A stretch of DNA of 64,000 nt from Cyclobacteriaceae bacterium (GTDB lineage: Bacteria > Bacteroidota > Bacteroidia > Cytophagales > Cyclobacteriaceae), in assembly GCA_028285685.1 (NCBI GenBank), contig JANQOR010000032.1, forward strand, positions 168,960 through 232,959. Reading direction: 5' to 3'. Positions 8,600-16,960 of this stretch are shown piece after piece; position 1 is the first letter of the stretch, and each line of letters opens with the position of its first letter. A program made the position numbers and the translations under genes. The notes under the pieces were generated by a model. It worked only from the letters and a program-made list of their open reading frames with translations. It was not told where the DNA came from and did not search any database.

Positions 8600-9916
8600 T
8601 TAGTTGCGAATGGGTTCACCATACAGGTCAAATGCGGTAGCTTCGGTGATTTTAATGTTAGCGAAATCCCCAACTCTCAAATAGGAGTCATCGGAAGAAA
8701 TGATGACCTCATTGTCTACCTCCGGAGAATCGTGTTCTGTCCTACCTATGAAATTTCCAGACTCCATTCGATCAATGAGAACTTTAAATGTCTTCCCAAT
8801 CTTTTTTTCATTTATACTCATGGAAATTTCTTCCTGCACTTCCATTACGGCATTTGCCCGCTCTTGTTTTGTTTCCTCGGGGACATCATCCTCAAAACTA
8901 TATGAGTGGGTATTTTCTTCATGTGAGTAGGTAAAGATCCCGAGCCGTTCAAACTTGTTTTGCTTGACAAAGTCCACCATTTCTTGGAAATCTGCCTCGG
9001 TTTCCTTTGGGTGACCAGCAATCAATGTTGTTCTTATTGCTATGCCTGGGACTCGTGTTCTCATTTGCTCCAGAAGTGCCTCGGTCTTCTCACGTGTCGT
9101 TCCACGTCGCATCAGTTTCAGCATGTGATCAGAAGCGTGCTGTAATGGGATATCCAGGTAGTTGCAGATGTTGGGTTTTGCTGCCATTATGTCCAGTACA
9201 TCTTCAGGAAAACCTGTTGGAAACGCATAGTGAAGCCGTATCCACTCAAGACCATCGACATCAGAGAGACGATCCAAGAGCTCTGCGAGGTTTCTTTTTT
9301 TGTAAAGATCTAGTCCATAGTACGTCGAATCCTGGGCGATGAGTAAAATTTCTTTGGTGCCGTTTTTCACCAAGGACTGAGCTTCTGAAATAACTTGCTC
9401 TATGGGCTTTGAAACGTGTTTGCCTCGCATCAAAGGGATTGCGCAAAAGCTGCACGGCCGGTCGCAACCCTCCGATATTTTCAGGTAGGCGTAATGTTGG
9501 TTGGTTGTAGTGATCCGTTCACCAAGCAGCTCTTTTTTGTAATCCGCCTTGAATTTTTTTAAGAGTAAAGGAAGCTCCATCGTTCCGAACCAGGCATCAA
9601 CATCCGGAATTTCATTTTGGAGATCGTCCCGGTAGCGTTGAGAAAGACAACCTGAGACATAAACTTTTTCTACCAACCCCTCATGTTTGGCATCTACATA
9701 TCGAAGGATCGTGTCAATTGATTCTTGCTTTGCATTGTCGATGAAGCCACACGTGTTGATGATGACAATGTTTGCATCATCTTTCTTGGATTCGTGAGTG
9801 GCATCAATCTTGTTTCCCCTAAGCTGAGTAAGCATTACCTCAGAGTCGACGAGGTTCTTGGAGCAGCCTAGTGTCACAATATTGACTTTGTCTTTCTTTA
9901 AGGTTTTGGTTTTCAT
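8600..9916 (-). CDS. rimO: Ribosomal protein S12 methylthiotransferase RimO
   Basis: A 438-residue MiaB-like radical SAM enzyme. The N-terminal cluster cysteines are C18 (VTLGCSKN), C56 (INTCGFID) and C90 (SGCLSQ). The radical SAM motif CDRPCSFC gives C151, C155 and C158. The C-terminal 70 residues form a TRAM domain. The LGCSKN and FCAIPLMRG patterns and the length favour RimO over MiaB; RimO methylthiolates an aspartate of ribosomal protein S12. It is the first gene of the run rimO-bshC-PLP enzyme-GH3-bestrophin. Confidence 0.95.
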   Translation of the reverse strand: MKTKTLKKDKVNIVTLGCSKNLVDSEVMLTQLRGNKIDATHESKKDDANIVIINTCGFIDNAKQESIDTILRYVDAKHEGLVEKVYVSGCLSQRYRDDLQNEIPDVDAWFGTMELPLLLKKFKADYKKELLGERITTTNQHYAYLKISEGCDRPCSFCAIPLMRGKHVSKPIEQVISEAQSLVKNGTKEILLIAQDSTYYGLDLYKKRNLAELLDRLSDVDGLEWIRLHYAFPTGFPEDVLDIMAAKPNICNYLDIPLQHASDHMLKLMRRGTTREKTEALLEQMRTRVPGIAIRTTLIAGHPKETEADFQEMVDFVKQNKFERLGIFTYSHEENTHSYSFEDDVPEETKQERANAVMEVQEEISMSINEKKIGKTFKVLIDRMESGNFIGRTEHDSPEVDNEVIISSDDSYLRVGDFANIKITEATAFDLYGEPIRN

Positions 9917-10052
9917 GCAAAGAAGGTGTCTTGCAGATTAGATTTAAAAGGTCTTAACTAACCAAGTCCATAGCAGGTTCATTCTTACTAAATAATAAAT
10001 CCCACTGTGTGGACAAAGCTAATGGAAATAAGAAGGTTCTGAGTATGTAATT

Positions 10053-10502
10053 TTGCGGCGAATGACAAGGGGCAAACTACTCATATTGATGATTGGACTA
10101 CTATTTGGATGCAGCGATATCGACAACTGTACCAGCGATTCCAATCTTTCATTCATGATTGTGCGCTTTTATGACTTTGAAACCAAAGCCACCAAGAAAG
10201 TGGGATTCCAAGTTTCGACAGAAGGGAGCACGGGTTTGTTTGGGTTAAGTTCTGACTCTCTGGCCATTGGGCTTCCGCTGGATCCGATGGACACCAGCTT
10301 GGTTTTCCATTTTGATTCTGACACCAATGACTATTCGCTGAATGTTCGCTACGATCCTAATTTCCTGATTTTTGACCCTGATTGCAGCCCCTCACTTTTT
10401 TTTAGCGGGATTGACACCTTGCAAAGTTCATTTGATTCAACAGCTATCAGGGGCACGGTTACTAATCGACAATTGACAACAAACTTTGAAGTCTACTTTT
10501 AA
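10053..10502 (+). CDS. DUF6452-like lipoprotein, 149 aa
   Basis: A short lipoprotein: the lipobox LLFGC puts the lipidated cysteine near residue 20. The mature part is beta-rich with paired cysteines (NCTSD, DCSPS). From memory this resembles the Bacteroidota family DUF6452, which is usually encoded beside DUF6048; the next gene fits that partner. The function is unknown. The two genes overlap by 17 bp, so they are coupled. The start could also be the ATG at 10062. Confidence 0.75.
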   Translation: MRRMTRGKLLILMIGLLFGCSDIDNCTSDSNLSFMIVRFYDFETKATKKVGFQVSTEGSTGLFGLSSDSLAIGLPLDPMDTSLVFHFDSDTNDYSLNVRYDPNFLIFDPDCSPSLFFSGIDTLQSSFDSTAIRGTVTNRQLTTNFEVYF

Positions 10503-11136
10503 CATATTGCTTTTGCTCCTTTCTCTTGTCGGCTTCAGTCAGAGCCAGGCTCCGAGAATTATCCAACCCAAATATGGATTTCATGAGGTGAAGGTTGGAT
10601 TTAACGCTTTGAGATCCGCAAGGACAGTATTAGGTTCAGGTAAGAACATGCATGAAGCCGAGTTGTCGTTGGGGATAAATAGATGGAACGGGGTGTTTGA
10701 TTTTGGCACAGAGAAAAATGAGCGATCCGGCGGATATTCCTATGAAAACAAAGGGACCTATTTACGAGCTGGAATTGATAGGAACTTTATCCAAAAGGTT
10801 AGATCCGGAAACGTTCTGGCACTTGGGCTAAGGTATGCCCGAGCAAGCTTCGAAGATCAGCTTGTTTATTCCATCGAAGATGTTGGATTTGGCAATCAAG
10901 AAATAGACCTTTCCAACTCAGACCTAAAGGCTAGATGGTTGGAACTGAATTTCACGCTCCGTGGGAAGATCACATCACAGCTTTATACGGGGTTCACGTT
11001 GCGATGGAAATTTTCGCGGAAGGTAAGTGGAGAGGGGAGTTTGCAAACGTTTGATATTCCAGGGTTTGGAAACACAAAAAGGCAGAATGCTACATCTTTT
11101 GACTACTATGTGATGTGGAGGGTGCCTTTGAGGTAA
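10486..11136 (+). CDS. DUF6048-like outer-membrane barrel protein, 216 aa
   Basis: The gene starts at a TTG (10486) inside the end of the previous gene; no ATG lies near the signal peptide (KSTFNILLLLLSLVGFSQ), so the TTG is preferred. The mature protein has alternating short strands rich in Tyr, Phe and Arg, ending in an aromatic or arginine-terminated strand, as expected for an outer-membrane beta-barrel. From memory it matches the DUF6048 family, partner of DUF6452. The role is unknown. Confidence 0.72.
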   Translation: MKSTFNILLLLLSLVGFSQSQAPRIIQPKYGFHEVKVGFNALRSARTVLGSGKNMHEAELSLGINRWNGVFDFGTEKNERSGGYSYENKGTYLRAGIDRNFIQKVRSGNVLALGLRYARASFEDQLVYSIEDVGFGNQEIDLSNSDLKARWLELNFTLRGKITSQLYTGFTLRWKFSRKVSGEGSLQTFDIPGFGNTKRQNATSFDYYVMWRVPLR

Positions 11137-11218
11137 AAAATAGTAGGGAAAATTCCTGTCAATTTGTATTTGCAGTTAGAAAACTTAACTTAGATGTACC
11201 ACTAAGCGACAAGAAAAA

Positions 11219-12277
11219 ATGAAATTTATTTACACCCTTCTTGTCATCACTATATTAATATCCTGCAGCCAGGAGCGCGTTGAGCCGAGAGAAGTCGTTC
11301 TTGATCTGCCTGCAGTTCCTTTTTCGTATCCTAATTCGGATGCGAATGAAGCCACTTTAGGGCGTGTTCTTTTTTACGACACTCAGTTGTCGGTCAACAA
11401 TTCGATTTCGTGTGCTTCATGCCACAAGCAATCAATAGCGTTTTCAGATAATAGACGCTTCAGTCGCGGATTTGAGAATCTAAGCACGGAAAGAAACTCC
11501 ATGCCTATTCAAAACCTTAACTCCTTCTTCGATTTTCGTGCAGATTTTGGGTTTTCGGCTGGACTTTTTTGGGATGGCCGAGGAACAGATCACTCTTTGG
11601 CCGTTCTTCAGCCGATCGTCAACCATGTGGAAATGGGAATTCGAGATTTGGACAAGTTGACAGCCAAACTTTCGGAGATTGATTATTATCCTGAACTCTT
11701 CCAAAATACATATGGAACTGATGAAATAAGCCCCGAAAAGATCGGCCGTGCTCTTCACGCCTTTGTGAGGAATATCACCTCACAAAACACGAAATTCGAT
11801 CAATCCTTTTCGAACCCGGACATCTTAAGTGCCAAGGAAATTGTTGGAATGAATTTGTTCATAAGCAAATATCAATGCAACAACTGTCACCAGGTTCAGA
11901 GTCCACAGGGTTATCTGTTTGCCGGAGCATTTTCCAATATTGGACTAGAAACGGATGATAAAGGAGTGGGTGCTATTACCAATGCCCAGGAAGACAATGG
12001 GAAATTCAAGATCCCTTCTTTGAGAAATGTCCTGTTAACTGCGCCCTATATGCACGACGGGAGGTTCCAGACCATTGAGGAAGTGATCAAACACTATAGT
12101 CAAGGAGTGACAGATGATCCAAATCTAGACTTCAGGTTAAAAGACACAAATGGGAAACCAATTCGATTTGACATTACAGACACTGAGGTAAGTGCTATTA
12201 TTGCATTTTTAGGGACCTTGACCGACCACTCTATGCTAACAGACGAAAAATTATCAAACCCATTTAAACTCCAATGA
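11219..12277 (+). CDS. Di-haem cytochrome c peroxidase (CcpA/MauG family) lipoprotein
   Basis: A 352-residue periplasmic lipoprotein (lipobox ILISC, Cys16). Two c-type haem sites are visible: CASCH at residues 65-69 and CNNCH at 220-224. The YMHDGRFQTIEEV stretch near 279 is typical of bacterial di-haem peroxidases, which reduce hydrogen peroxide with electrons from cytochrome c; MauG-type oxidases share the fold. Length fits the family. The next gene overlaps it by 4 bp (ATGA), so the two are co-translated. Confidence 0.92.
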   Translation: MKFIYTLLVITILISCSQERVEPREVVLDLPAVPFSYPNSDANEATLGRVLFYDTQLSVNNSISCASCHKQSIAFSDNRRFSRGFENLSTERNSMPIQNLNSFFDFRADFGFSAGLFWDGRGTDHSLAVLQPIVNHVEMGIRDLDKLTAKLSEIDYYPELFQNTYGTDEISPEKIGRALHAFVRNITSQNTKFDQSFSNPDILSAKEIVGMNLFISKYQCNNCHQVQSPQGYLFAGAFSNIGLETDDKGVGAITNAQEDNGKFKIPSLRNVLLTAPYMHDGRFQTIEEVIKHYSQGVTDDPNLDFRLKDTNGKPIRFDITDTEVSAIIAFLGTLTDHSMLTDEKLSNPFKLQ

Positions 12278-12939
12278 AAATCTTTTTAGCGACGGTATTT
12301 ATTGTACTGTCTTTTTTCTCGTTTGATGCTTTTGCTCAAGTACCTTCTGACGAGTCGAGCCTTGAGGGTCATTACCTGGGATTGCAGGGAAACGAATTGA
12401 TCCGGCAACTACTGACCATCGGTGATGTTGCAAATCCTGACAATCCCTATTTGATCAACTATTCCTATAACTCCGCTAATGGCAGGGGAATTAATGTTGG
12501 ATTTGCGCTCAGGGTAGATGAGTTTGATCAGCAAACAGGCTTTAGCACATTGACAACAGAGATTGACAATTTCGCATTGAGAGTAGGTTATGAAAGAAAA
12601 AAACAGTTAGATAAGCGCTTCGTTTTTAGCTTAGGTTTTGACATTCTGATCGAAAGTTTTAAGAACAAGACAATCAACGAGGACAACTTTAATTCCCAAA
12701 TTCTAACAACGGAGACAAAAACGACAGCTTACGGACTTGGTCCCCGTTTAGGACTCAATTATAGAATTACAGATAAAATCATTCTTGGGACCGAAGCGAA
12801 TTACTACTATAAGGAGTTGGAAGAAGAATTTGAAGCGACATTCGATAACAACCCTACTAATAACGAAAGTGATAAATCTGACTTAAAAAGATTGAACTTT
12901 GTCTCTCCCTCTTCTTTGTGGTTGATCATAAGGCTCTAG
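12274..12939 (+). CDS. Outer-membrane beta-barrel-like protein, 221 aa
   Basis: A signal peptide (MKIFLATVFIVLSFFSFDAFA) precedes a sequence of amphipathic strands with charged, Asn/Thr-rich loops, typical of a small outer-membrane barrel. No specific family is recognised. It overlaps the peroxidase gene by 4 bp and may help place or serve that enzyme in the envelope; this is inference from the operon alone. Confidence 0.72.
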   Translation: MKIFLATVFIVLSFFSFDAFAQVPSDESSLEGHYLGLQGNELIRQLLTIGDVANPDNPYLINYSYNSANGRGINVGFALRVDEFDQQTGFSTLTTEIDNFALRVGYERKKQLDKRFVFSLGFDILIESFKNKTINEDNFNSQILTTETKTTAYGLGPRLGLNYRITDKIILGTEANYYYKELEEEFEATFDNNPTNNESDKSDLKRLNFVSPSSLWLIIRL

Positions 12940-13080
12940 TAAGCGTTACATACACTCATTAAGTTGATGCTTGGTTCAAAGGATTTGTGAATGCTCGAGA
13001 AAATTGACAGTGACAAAGAAGTAGATTCTAGGGAATAACTCTTATCTTGTACCCGTAACAATCACGTAACAACTCATCCT

Positions 13081-13248
13081 ATGACAACTGCAGATATTCA
13101 AGCCGAAGTAGATTCACTGGAAGCCCAATTAACTGGCGACATGTTCAGGGACATGGATTTGAAAGATAAAATTCACAATCTGAAGATGAAGTTAAATGGT
13201 ACTCGACCGATGAATTCAGAAATTGAATGTGTCGGATGTGGCAGTTGA
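13081..13248 (+). CDS. Small 55-residue protein with C-terminal CxxC
   Basis: An ATG-started frame of 55 codons lies alone between two larger plus-strand genes. It reads as an acidic, helical protein (MTTADIQAEVDSLEAQL at the start) and ends IECVGCGS, with both cysteines in the last six residues. Codon use matches the neighbours. The heptad-like pattern suggests a helical hairpin or coiled coil with a terminal CxxC that could bind metal or undergo thiol exchange. No named family is recognised. It is shorter than many gene-finder cut-offs. Confidence 0.65.
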   Translation: MTTADIQAEVDSLEAQLTGDMFRDMDLKDKIHNLKMKLNGTRPMNSEIECVGCGS

Positions 13249-13334
13249 AAATCCTCGTGGCTAGGTAATAGTTGTTAGTCAGAGGAAACTTTTTACTTGT
13301 TTTTCTGTCTTTGAGCCTGTAGAGTATTTGAAAA

Positions 13335-14558
13335 ATGAGATCATTTCAATCAGGCATCCTTCTTCTTTTTTTATTTCCAGCCATTGCTCAACCGAGCAAT
13401 GAACAAACCTATGATTATACCTATGACTATGGAGATCAGGGACACTCCTCCTGGGCAATGGTTCGAAAAAACAATCTATATGGATTTATTGATCGTGAAG
13501 GCAAAGAAGTTATCAAACCTTCCCTGGAGAAGATCTATTCCTTTGGAGATTACGGTCCGAATTTAGCTCTTGTCAAAAAAGATGGCCTTTATGGATTTTT
13601 GAGTAGAGAAGGTCAATATGTTGTAAAGCCTGAATACTCACGTATTCATGATTTTGGCTCAAAGAAGATCAACTGGGCACTTGTCGAAAAAAATGGTTTG
13701 TACGGATTTATAGATAGAACAGGGACCATTGTAGTAGTCCCTGCCTATAGCAGAATTGGCGATTACGGTGGGTTTAGACCTAACTGGGCCCTGGTGGAAA
13801 GAGATGGCCTCTATGGCTTTCTTGATCGTAGCGGCAAAGAAATTGTCGGATTGAAATATGATCGGATCCATAGCTTTGGCTCCATTGGTTCTGGATGGGC
13901 CAGAGCTGAGAAGAACGGCTTGATCGGATTTATTGAGAAGAGCGGAAAAGAGATCATTCCTCCCCGTTACACCTACGTCTCAAGTTTTGGTAACATCACC
14001 AGTTATTGGGCCAAGGTGGGTATTGATGGCCTGTATGGTTTTATCGATCGGGCAGGCAAGGAAGTGGTGCCGGTTCAGTATTCAAAGGTGTATGACTTTG
14101 GCTCAAAAGGGCCAAGTCACTTGGCCTTAGTTCAAAAATCCGGGCTTTATGGATTTATTGATAAAACAGGGAAGGAAATAGTGCCGGCTAAGTACGACAA
14201 GATCAGTCGGTTTGATCGGGAAAATTCTAATTGGGCGCTTGTGGAGAAAGATGGAAAGTTTGGGTTTCTTGATTCTGATGGAAAGGAAGTGGTACCGGTT
14301 GCTTTGAACGATCTCAGCAAGAATTTTCATGAATTAAGCGATCACTTTCAGTCTGCGGGCACCCATATAGGTAAAGAGGGTCCAGTGAAGCGCTTCTGGG
14401 TGAGTCCTTTTGTCAACGACTATGCCATCATCAAAAGTAAGAAGACGTGGAACCTCGGTGTAGTTAATAGGGATTTCGAAATAGTTGTGCCTGTCGAGTA
14501 TAAGAAGATCATGGTGGACGATGACGGAAATATTCACGTGTGGCAGAGGCAGAACTAA
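13335..14558 (+). CDS. Secreted WG-repeat protein, 407 aa
   Basis: After a signal peptide (MRSFQSGILLLFLFPAIAQ) the protein is built from eight clear WG-type repeats of about 38 residues, each with a core like LYGFIDREGKEVIKP preceded by WALVEK or similar, plus a degenerate C-terminal part (residues about 325-407). WG repeats are thought to form a beta-propeller or solenoid; their ligands are largely unknown. The stop overlaps the stop of the convergent barrel gene by 4 bp. Confidence 0.9.
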   Translation: MRSFQSGILLLFLFPAIAQPSNEQTYDYTYDYGDQGHSSWAMVRKNNLYGFIDREGKEVIKPSLEKIYSFGDYGPNLALVKKDGLYGFLSREGQYVVKPEYSRIHDFGSKKINWALVEKNGLYGFIDRTGTIVVVPAYSRIGDYGGFRPNWALVERDGLYGFLDRSGKEIVGLKYDRIHSFGSIGSGWARAEKNGLIGFIEKSGKEIIPPRYTYVSSFGNITSYWAKVGIDGLYGFIDRAGKEVVPVQYSKVYDFGSKGPSHLALVQKSGLYGFIDKTGKEIVPAKYDKISRFDRENSNWALVEKDGKFGFLDSDGKEVVPVALNDLSKNFHELSDHFQSAGTHIGKEGPVKRFWVSPFVNDYAIIKSKKTWNLGVVNRDFEIVVPVEYKKIMVDDDGNIHVWQRQN

Positions 14559-15148
14559 TCAAACGACAGCCTATAAGCCAGGGTAAAATAGATGGCAGAG
14601 ACCTTTTCCTCTGCCAAAGATATGGTCGACCCACTTTCATCTGAACCTTCGAAACTTGGAGTCTTTCCTTTAGAGTGATACCGAATCGAGGCAGTGACAT
14701 CATGTTCAAGCGCAATTCCAATTTCTGCAACGCCAGATAGGTTATGTCGAGTCACCTGGTCAGTATTCGATGCGTGAACATACCTTTTGTAGGTGTTGAT
14801 TCCAGCGCCTATCCCCAGAAAGAGAATGCCAAAAGATTTCTCTCGCCTGTATCGCGCTTTGAGCATTGCAGTATTAAAGCGAACGCTGTATGGCCACACG
14901 ATGACCTGGTTGTTTTGAACGTCATTGGTCCCACTTACAGGTAGGAGATCGCCTCCGGTTGCCAACTCGATACCTCCCTGGAATGATTTGCTGAGGCTCA
15001 AATGTCCATTGACAAAAAGAAGACCCTTTGCTGCGTTGTGGTCGGCTTCCAAAACATTACCGAATCCGGCACCCAATTCAACAAAAGCTTTTTGTGCAAA
15101 AGTGACGTGGTACAGGATGGAGAATAGCAGAATCAGACCATGCTTCAT
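14555..15148 (-). CDS. Outer-membrane beta-barrel-like protein, 197 aa
   Basis: A signal peptide (MKHGLILLFSILYHVTFAQ) is followed by an opening FVELGAGFGNV and repeated amphipathic strands ending in YFTLAYRLSFD, with the C-terminal aromatic pattern of outer-membrane barrels. No specific family is recognised. It is transcribed towards the WG-repeat gene, with the two stops overlapping. Confidence 0.72.
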   Translation of the reverse strand: MKHGLILLFSILYHVTFAQKAFVELGAGFGNVLEADHNAAKGLLFVNGHLSLSKSFQGGIELATGGDLLPVSGTNDVQNNQVIVWPYSVRFNTAMLKARYRREKSFGILFLGIGAGINTYKRYVHASNTDQVTRHNLSGVAEIGIALEHDVTASIRYHSKGKTPSFEGSDESGSTISLAEEKVSAIYFTLAYRLSFD

Positions 15149-15234
15149 GATAAGGAACCCTCAGACCTTATACAATGGTCGGGAGGATAACCCTCATTTG
15201 GTCTATTCAAAAAAAGTTGGAGTAAAATCGAAAA

Positions 15235-15253
15235 GGGGAAGCAATGGCTCCCC
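15235..15253 (-). terminator. Hairpin terminator of the dienelactone-hydrolase-like gene
   Basis: On the minus strand GGGGAGC pairs with GCTTCCCC with one bulged base, followed by TTTTCGATTTT. It lies just beyond the stop at 15260 and fits a short rho-independent terminator. Confidence 0.55.
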
Positions 15254-15259
15254 CTGATG

Positions 15260-16075
15260 CTAAAAGGTACTATCGAATAATGCTTTCATTTCTGCCCAAC
15301 TAGCGCTATCGGCCTCCGCCTGGTATGCTAAGGGCATATCAAACTTTGCTCCTATCTCGTCTGCTCGTTTGCTCGTAAATGAATGTACCGCCCCTGGATA
15401 AGCGATGTACTTATAGTCAACACCGGCAGCATCCATCACTGCTTTAAAGTCTTCAACAGATTGTGCTGGAATAAAGGGATCGTCGGCTCCATTCGCAACG
15501 AGAACCTTTGCTTTGACAGTGCCTGGTTCTGGTGCAATTGGCAGTTGTAACCCTGCATGAAATGCGGCTACAGCGTCCAAATCAAAACCCGCATTGGCCA
15601 TGTTCAGGGCAATGGTTCCCCCGAAGCAGTAACCTATAGCTCCAATCTTTTCCGGGTCAACATTTGGGTGGTTTTTTAACGTATTCAGTGCACTTTCAAA
15701 ACGCGCTTTGGCCTCATCAAGGTTGCTGACCACTTCCTGCGTAAACTTGCCTGCATCATCTGGGTGCTCAGCGGTTTTACCATCGCCATACATATCCACG
15801 GCGAAAGCGACATAACCCATTTCAGCTAGCATATCGGCCCGCTCACGGGCATAGTCATTGTGTCCCCACCATTCATGAACCACCAGGATACCTGGCCGTT
15901 TTGAGTCGTCATTCTGATTGAATGCTATGTAGCCTTTCATATTTGTGGAGTCCGTAGAGTACTCCACTTCTCCGACAGGAGGACTAGCATCTTCCTCAGA
16001 AGCTTTTTCCTGGGAAGGTCCGGAGCATGCAAAAACTAACAGCATACTTAAAAGGGTATAGACTAAATTTTTCAT
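15260..16075 (-). CDS. Dienelactone-hydrolase-family lipoprotein
   Basis: I start the gene at the ATG at 16073-16075 (MKNLVYTLLSMLLVFAC), giving 271 residues with a lipobox (VFAC). The open frame runs further upstream, but that extension overlaps the tonB-like gene and lacks a signal peptide. Dienelactone-hydrolase motifs are present: GILVVHEWWG near residue 61, the nucleophile motif GYCFGG near 143, and GAVHSF near the C-terminus with the catalytic His. Family members hydrolyse esters and lactones; here the enzyme is tethered outside the cytoplasm. Confidence 0.88.
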   Translation of the reverse strand: MKNLVYTLLSMLLVFACSGPSQEKASEEDASPPVGEVEYSTDSTNMKGYIAFNQNDDSKRPGILVVHEWWGHNDYARERADMLAEMGYVAFAVDMYGDGKTAEHPDDAGKFTQEVVSNLDEAKARFESALNTLKNHPNVDPEKIGAIGYCFGGTIALNMANAGFDLDAVAAFHAGLQLPIAPEPGTVKAKVLVANGADDPFIPAQSVEDFKAVMDAAGVDYKYIAYPGAVHSFTSKRADEIGAKFDMPLAYQAEADSASWAEMKALFDSTF

Positions 16076-16141
16076 AATGGTTCGGTTTTCTCTGGTTTGG
16101 TTTACCCTAAAGGTAGTGTGAATTGTGTTTTGGGCACAAAA

Positions 16142-16164
16142 AAAACCAGGCACTGCCTGGTTTT
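16142..16164 (-). terminator. Rho-independent terminator after the TonB-like gene
   Basis: AAAACCAGG and CCTGGTTTT form a perfect stem around CACTG; on the minus strand it is followed by a run of eight T. It lies 24 bp past the TonB-like stop and before the hydrolase start, so the two genes are separate units. Confidence 0.85.
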
Positions 16165-16187
16165 CTCTGGTCGTATTTTTTGGTAGC

Positions 16188-16868
16188 CTAGTCAAGTCGA
16201 AAGACGATGGGTACCGACATGTGAACGCGGACTGGTATCCCTCTTTGTTTGCCGGGACTGAATTTTGGTAACAAACCAACAACTCGTATGGCCTCTTCAT
16301 CGCAACCAGCACCTATTCCCCGTTTTAGTTTTATCTGAGAAACAGAACCATCTTTCTCAACCACGAAATCGATAGTGACCCTTCCTGAAATGTGTAGGTT
16401 TCTCGCTTTTCTGGGATATTTGACATTCTTGGCAATAAAGGAAAGCAGCGCCTGATCACCTCCGGGAAACTCGGGCATTTTTTCCACGAACAGGAATGGC
16501 TGGTCTGTTATCTCATCGGGGAGTATAGTTCCTTCATACTGTGGTACTATCTCATCATCAAGGGGCTCAATATCTATCTCAAACTCCTTTTCAAGCTCAA
16601 CTTGAGTTTCAGTAATAGCTTCAACCACCATTACTGGCTTCCTTACCACCTTTGGTTTTGGTGGTTCAGGATTTTTCTGCTCAGTTGAGATAATTACTTC
16701 TTCTGGCCAGACATCTTCTTCGATTGGCTTGAACAGATCGATCGGGTCTACCTCTGTTTTCAGTTCAAACGCAGAAATGACAAACGCAAGAGATAAAATC
16801 AGCCCAATTCCAAAGAAAAGTGGTCTTTGTCTTTCAAGGTCGTACTTTCGATACTTTTTAGGTTCCAT
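16188..16868 (-). CDS. TonB-family energy transducer, 226 aa
   Basis: One N-terminal membrane helix (about residues 18-34, after MEPKKYRKYDLERQR) is followed by a Pro/Lys/Glu-rich spacer (NPEPPKPKVVRKP) and a C-terminal TonB domain (about 130-226) with YPRKARNLHISGRVTIDFVV. TonB proteins pass proton-motive-force energy to outer-membrane receptors. No ExbB, ExbD or TonB-dependent receptor is adjacent, so its partner is elsewhere. It is divergent from the DUF3089 gene across a short promoter region. Confidence 0.9.
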   Translation of the reverse strand: MEPKKYRKYDLERQRPLFFGIGLILSLAFVISAFELKTEVDPIDLFKPIEEDVWPEEVIISTEQKNPEPPKPKVVRKPVMVVEAITETQVELEKEFEIDIEPLDDEIVPQYEGTILPDEITDQPFLFVEKMPEFPGGDQALLSFIAKNVKYPRKARNLHISGRVTIDFVVEKDGSVSQIKLKRGIGAGCDEEAIRVVGLLPKFSPGKQRGIPVRVHMSVPIVFRLD

Positions 16869-16960
16869 AATTCAGTCATTTTAAAGAGTAAAACATAAAT
16901 CCACAGGAATCAAAAGCATGAATCATGCCCAAACGTCTCGACGTTGTTATCTTAACGGTT

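Noticed and set aside
13335-14558. Periodic DNA that could be mistaken for a CRISPR or satellite array
   Set aside because: The period of about 114 bp follows codons of WG-type protein repeats within one intact frame; the DNA repeats are diverged, with no constant repeat and spacer pattern.
16076-16312. An N-terminal extension of the dienelactone-hydrolase-like gene
   Set aside because: It would run through the terminator and into the end of the TonB-like gene, and would bury the lipoprotein signal; the ATG at 16073-16075 explains the protein fully.
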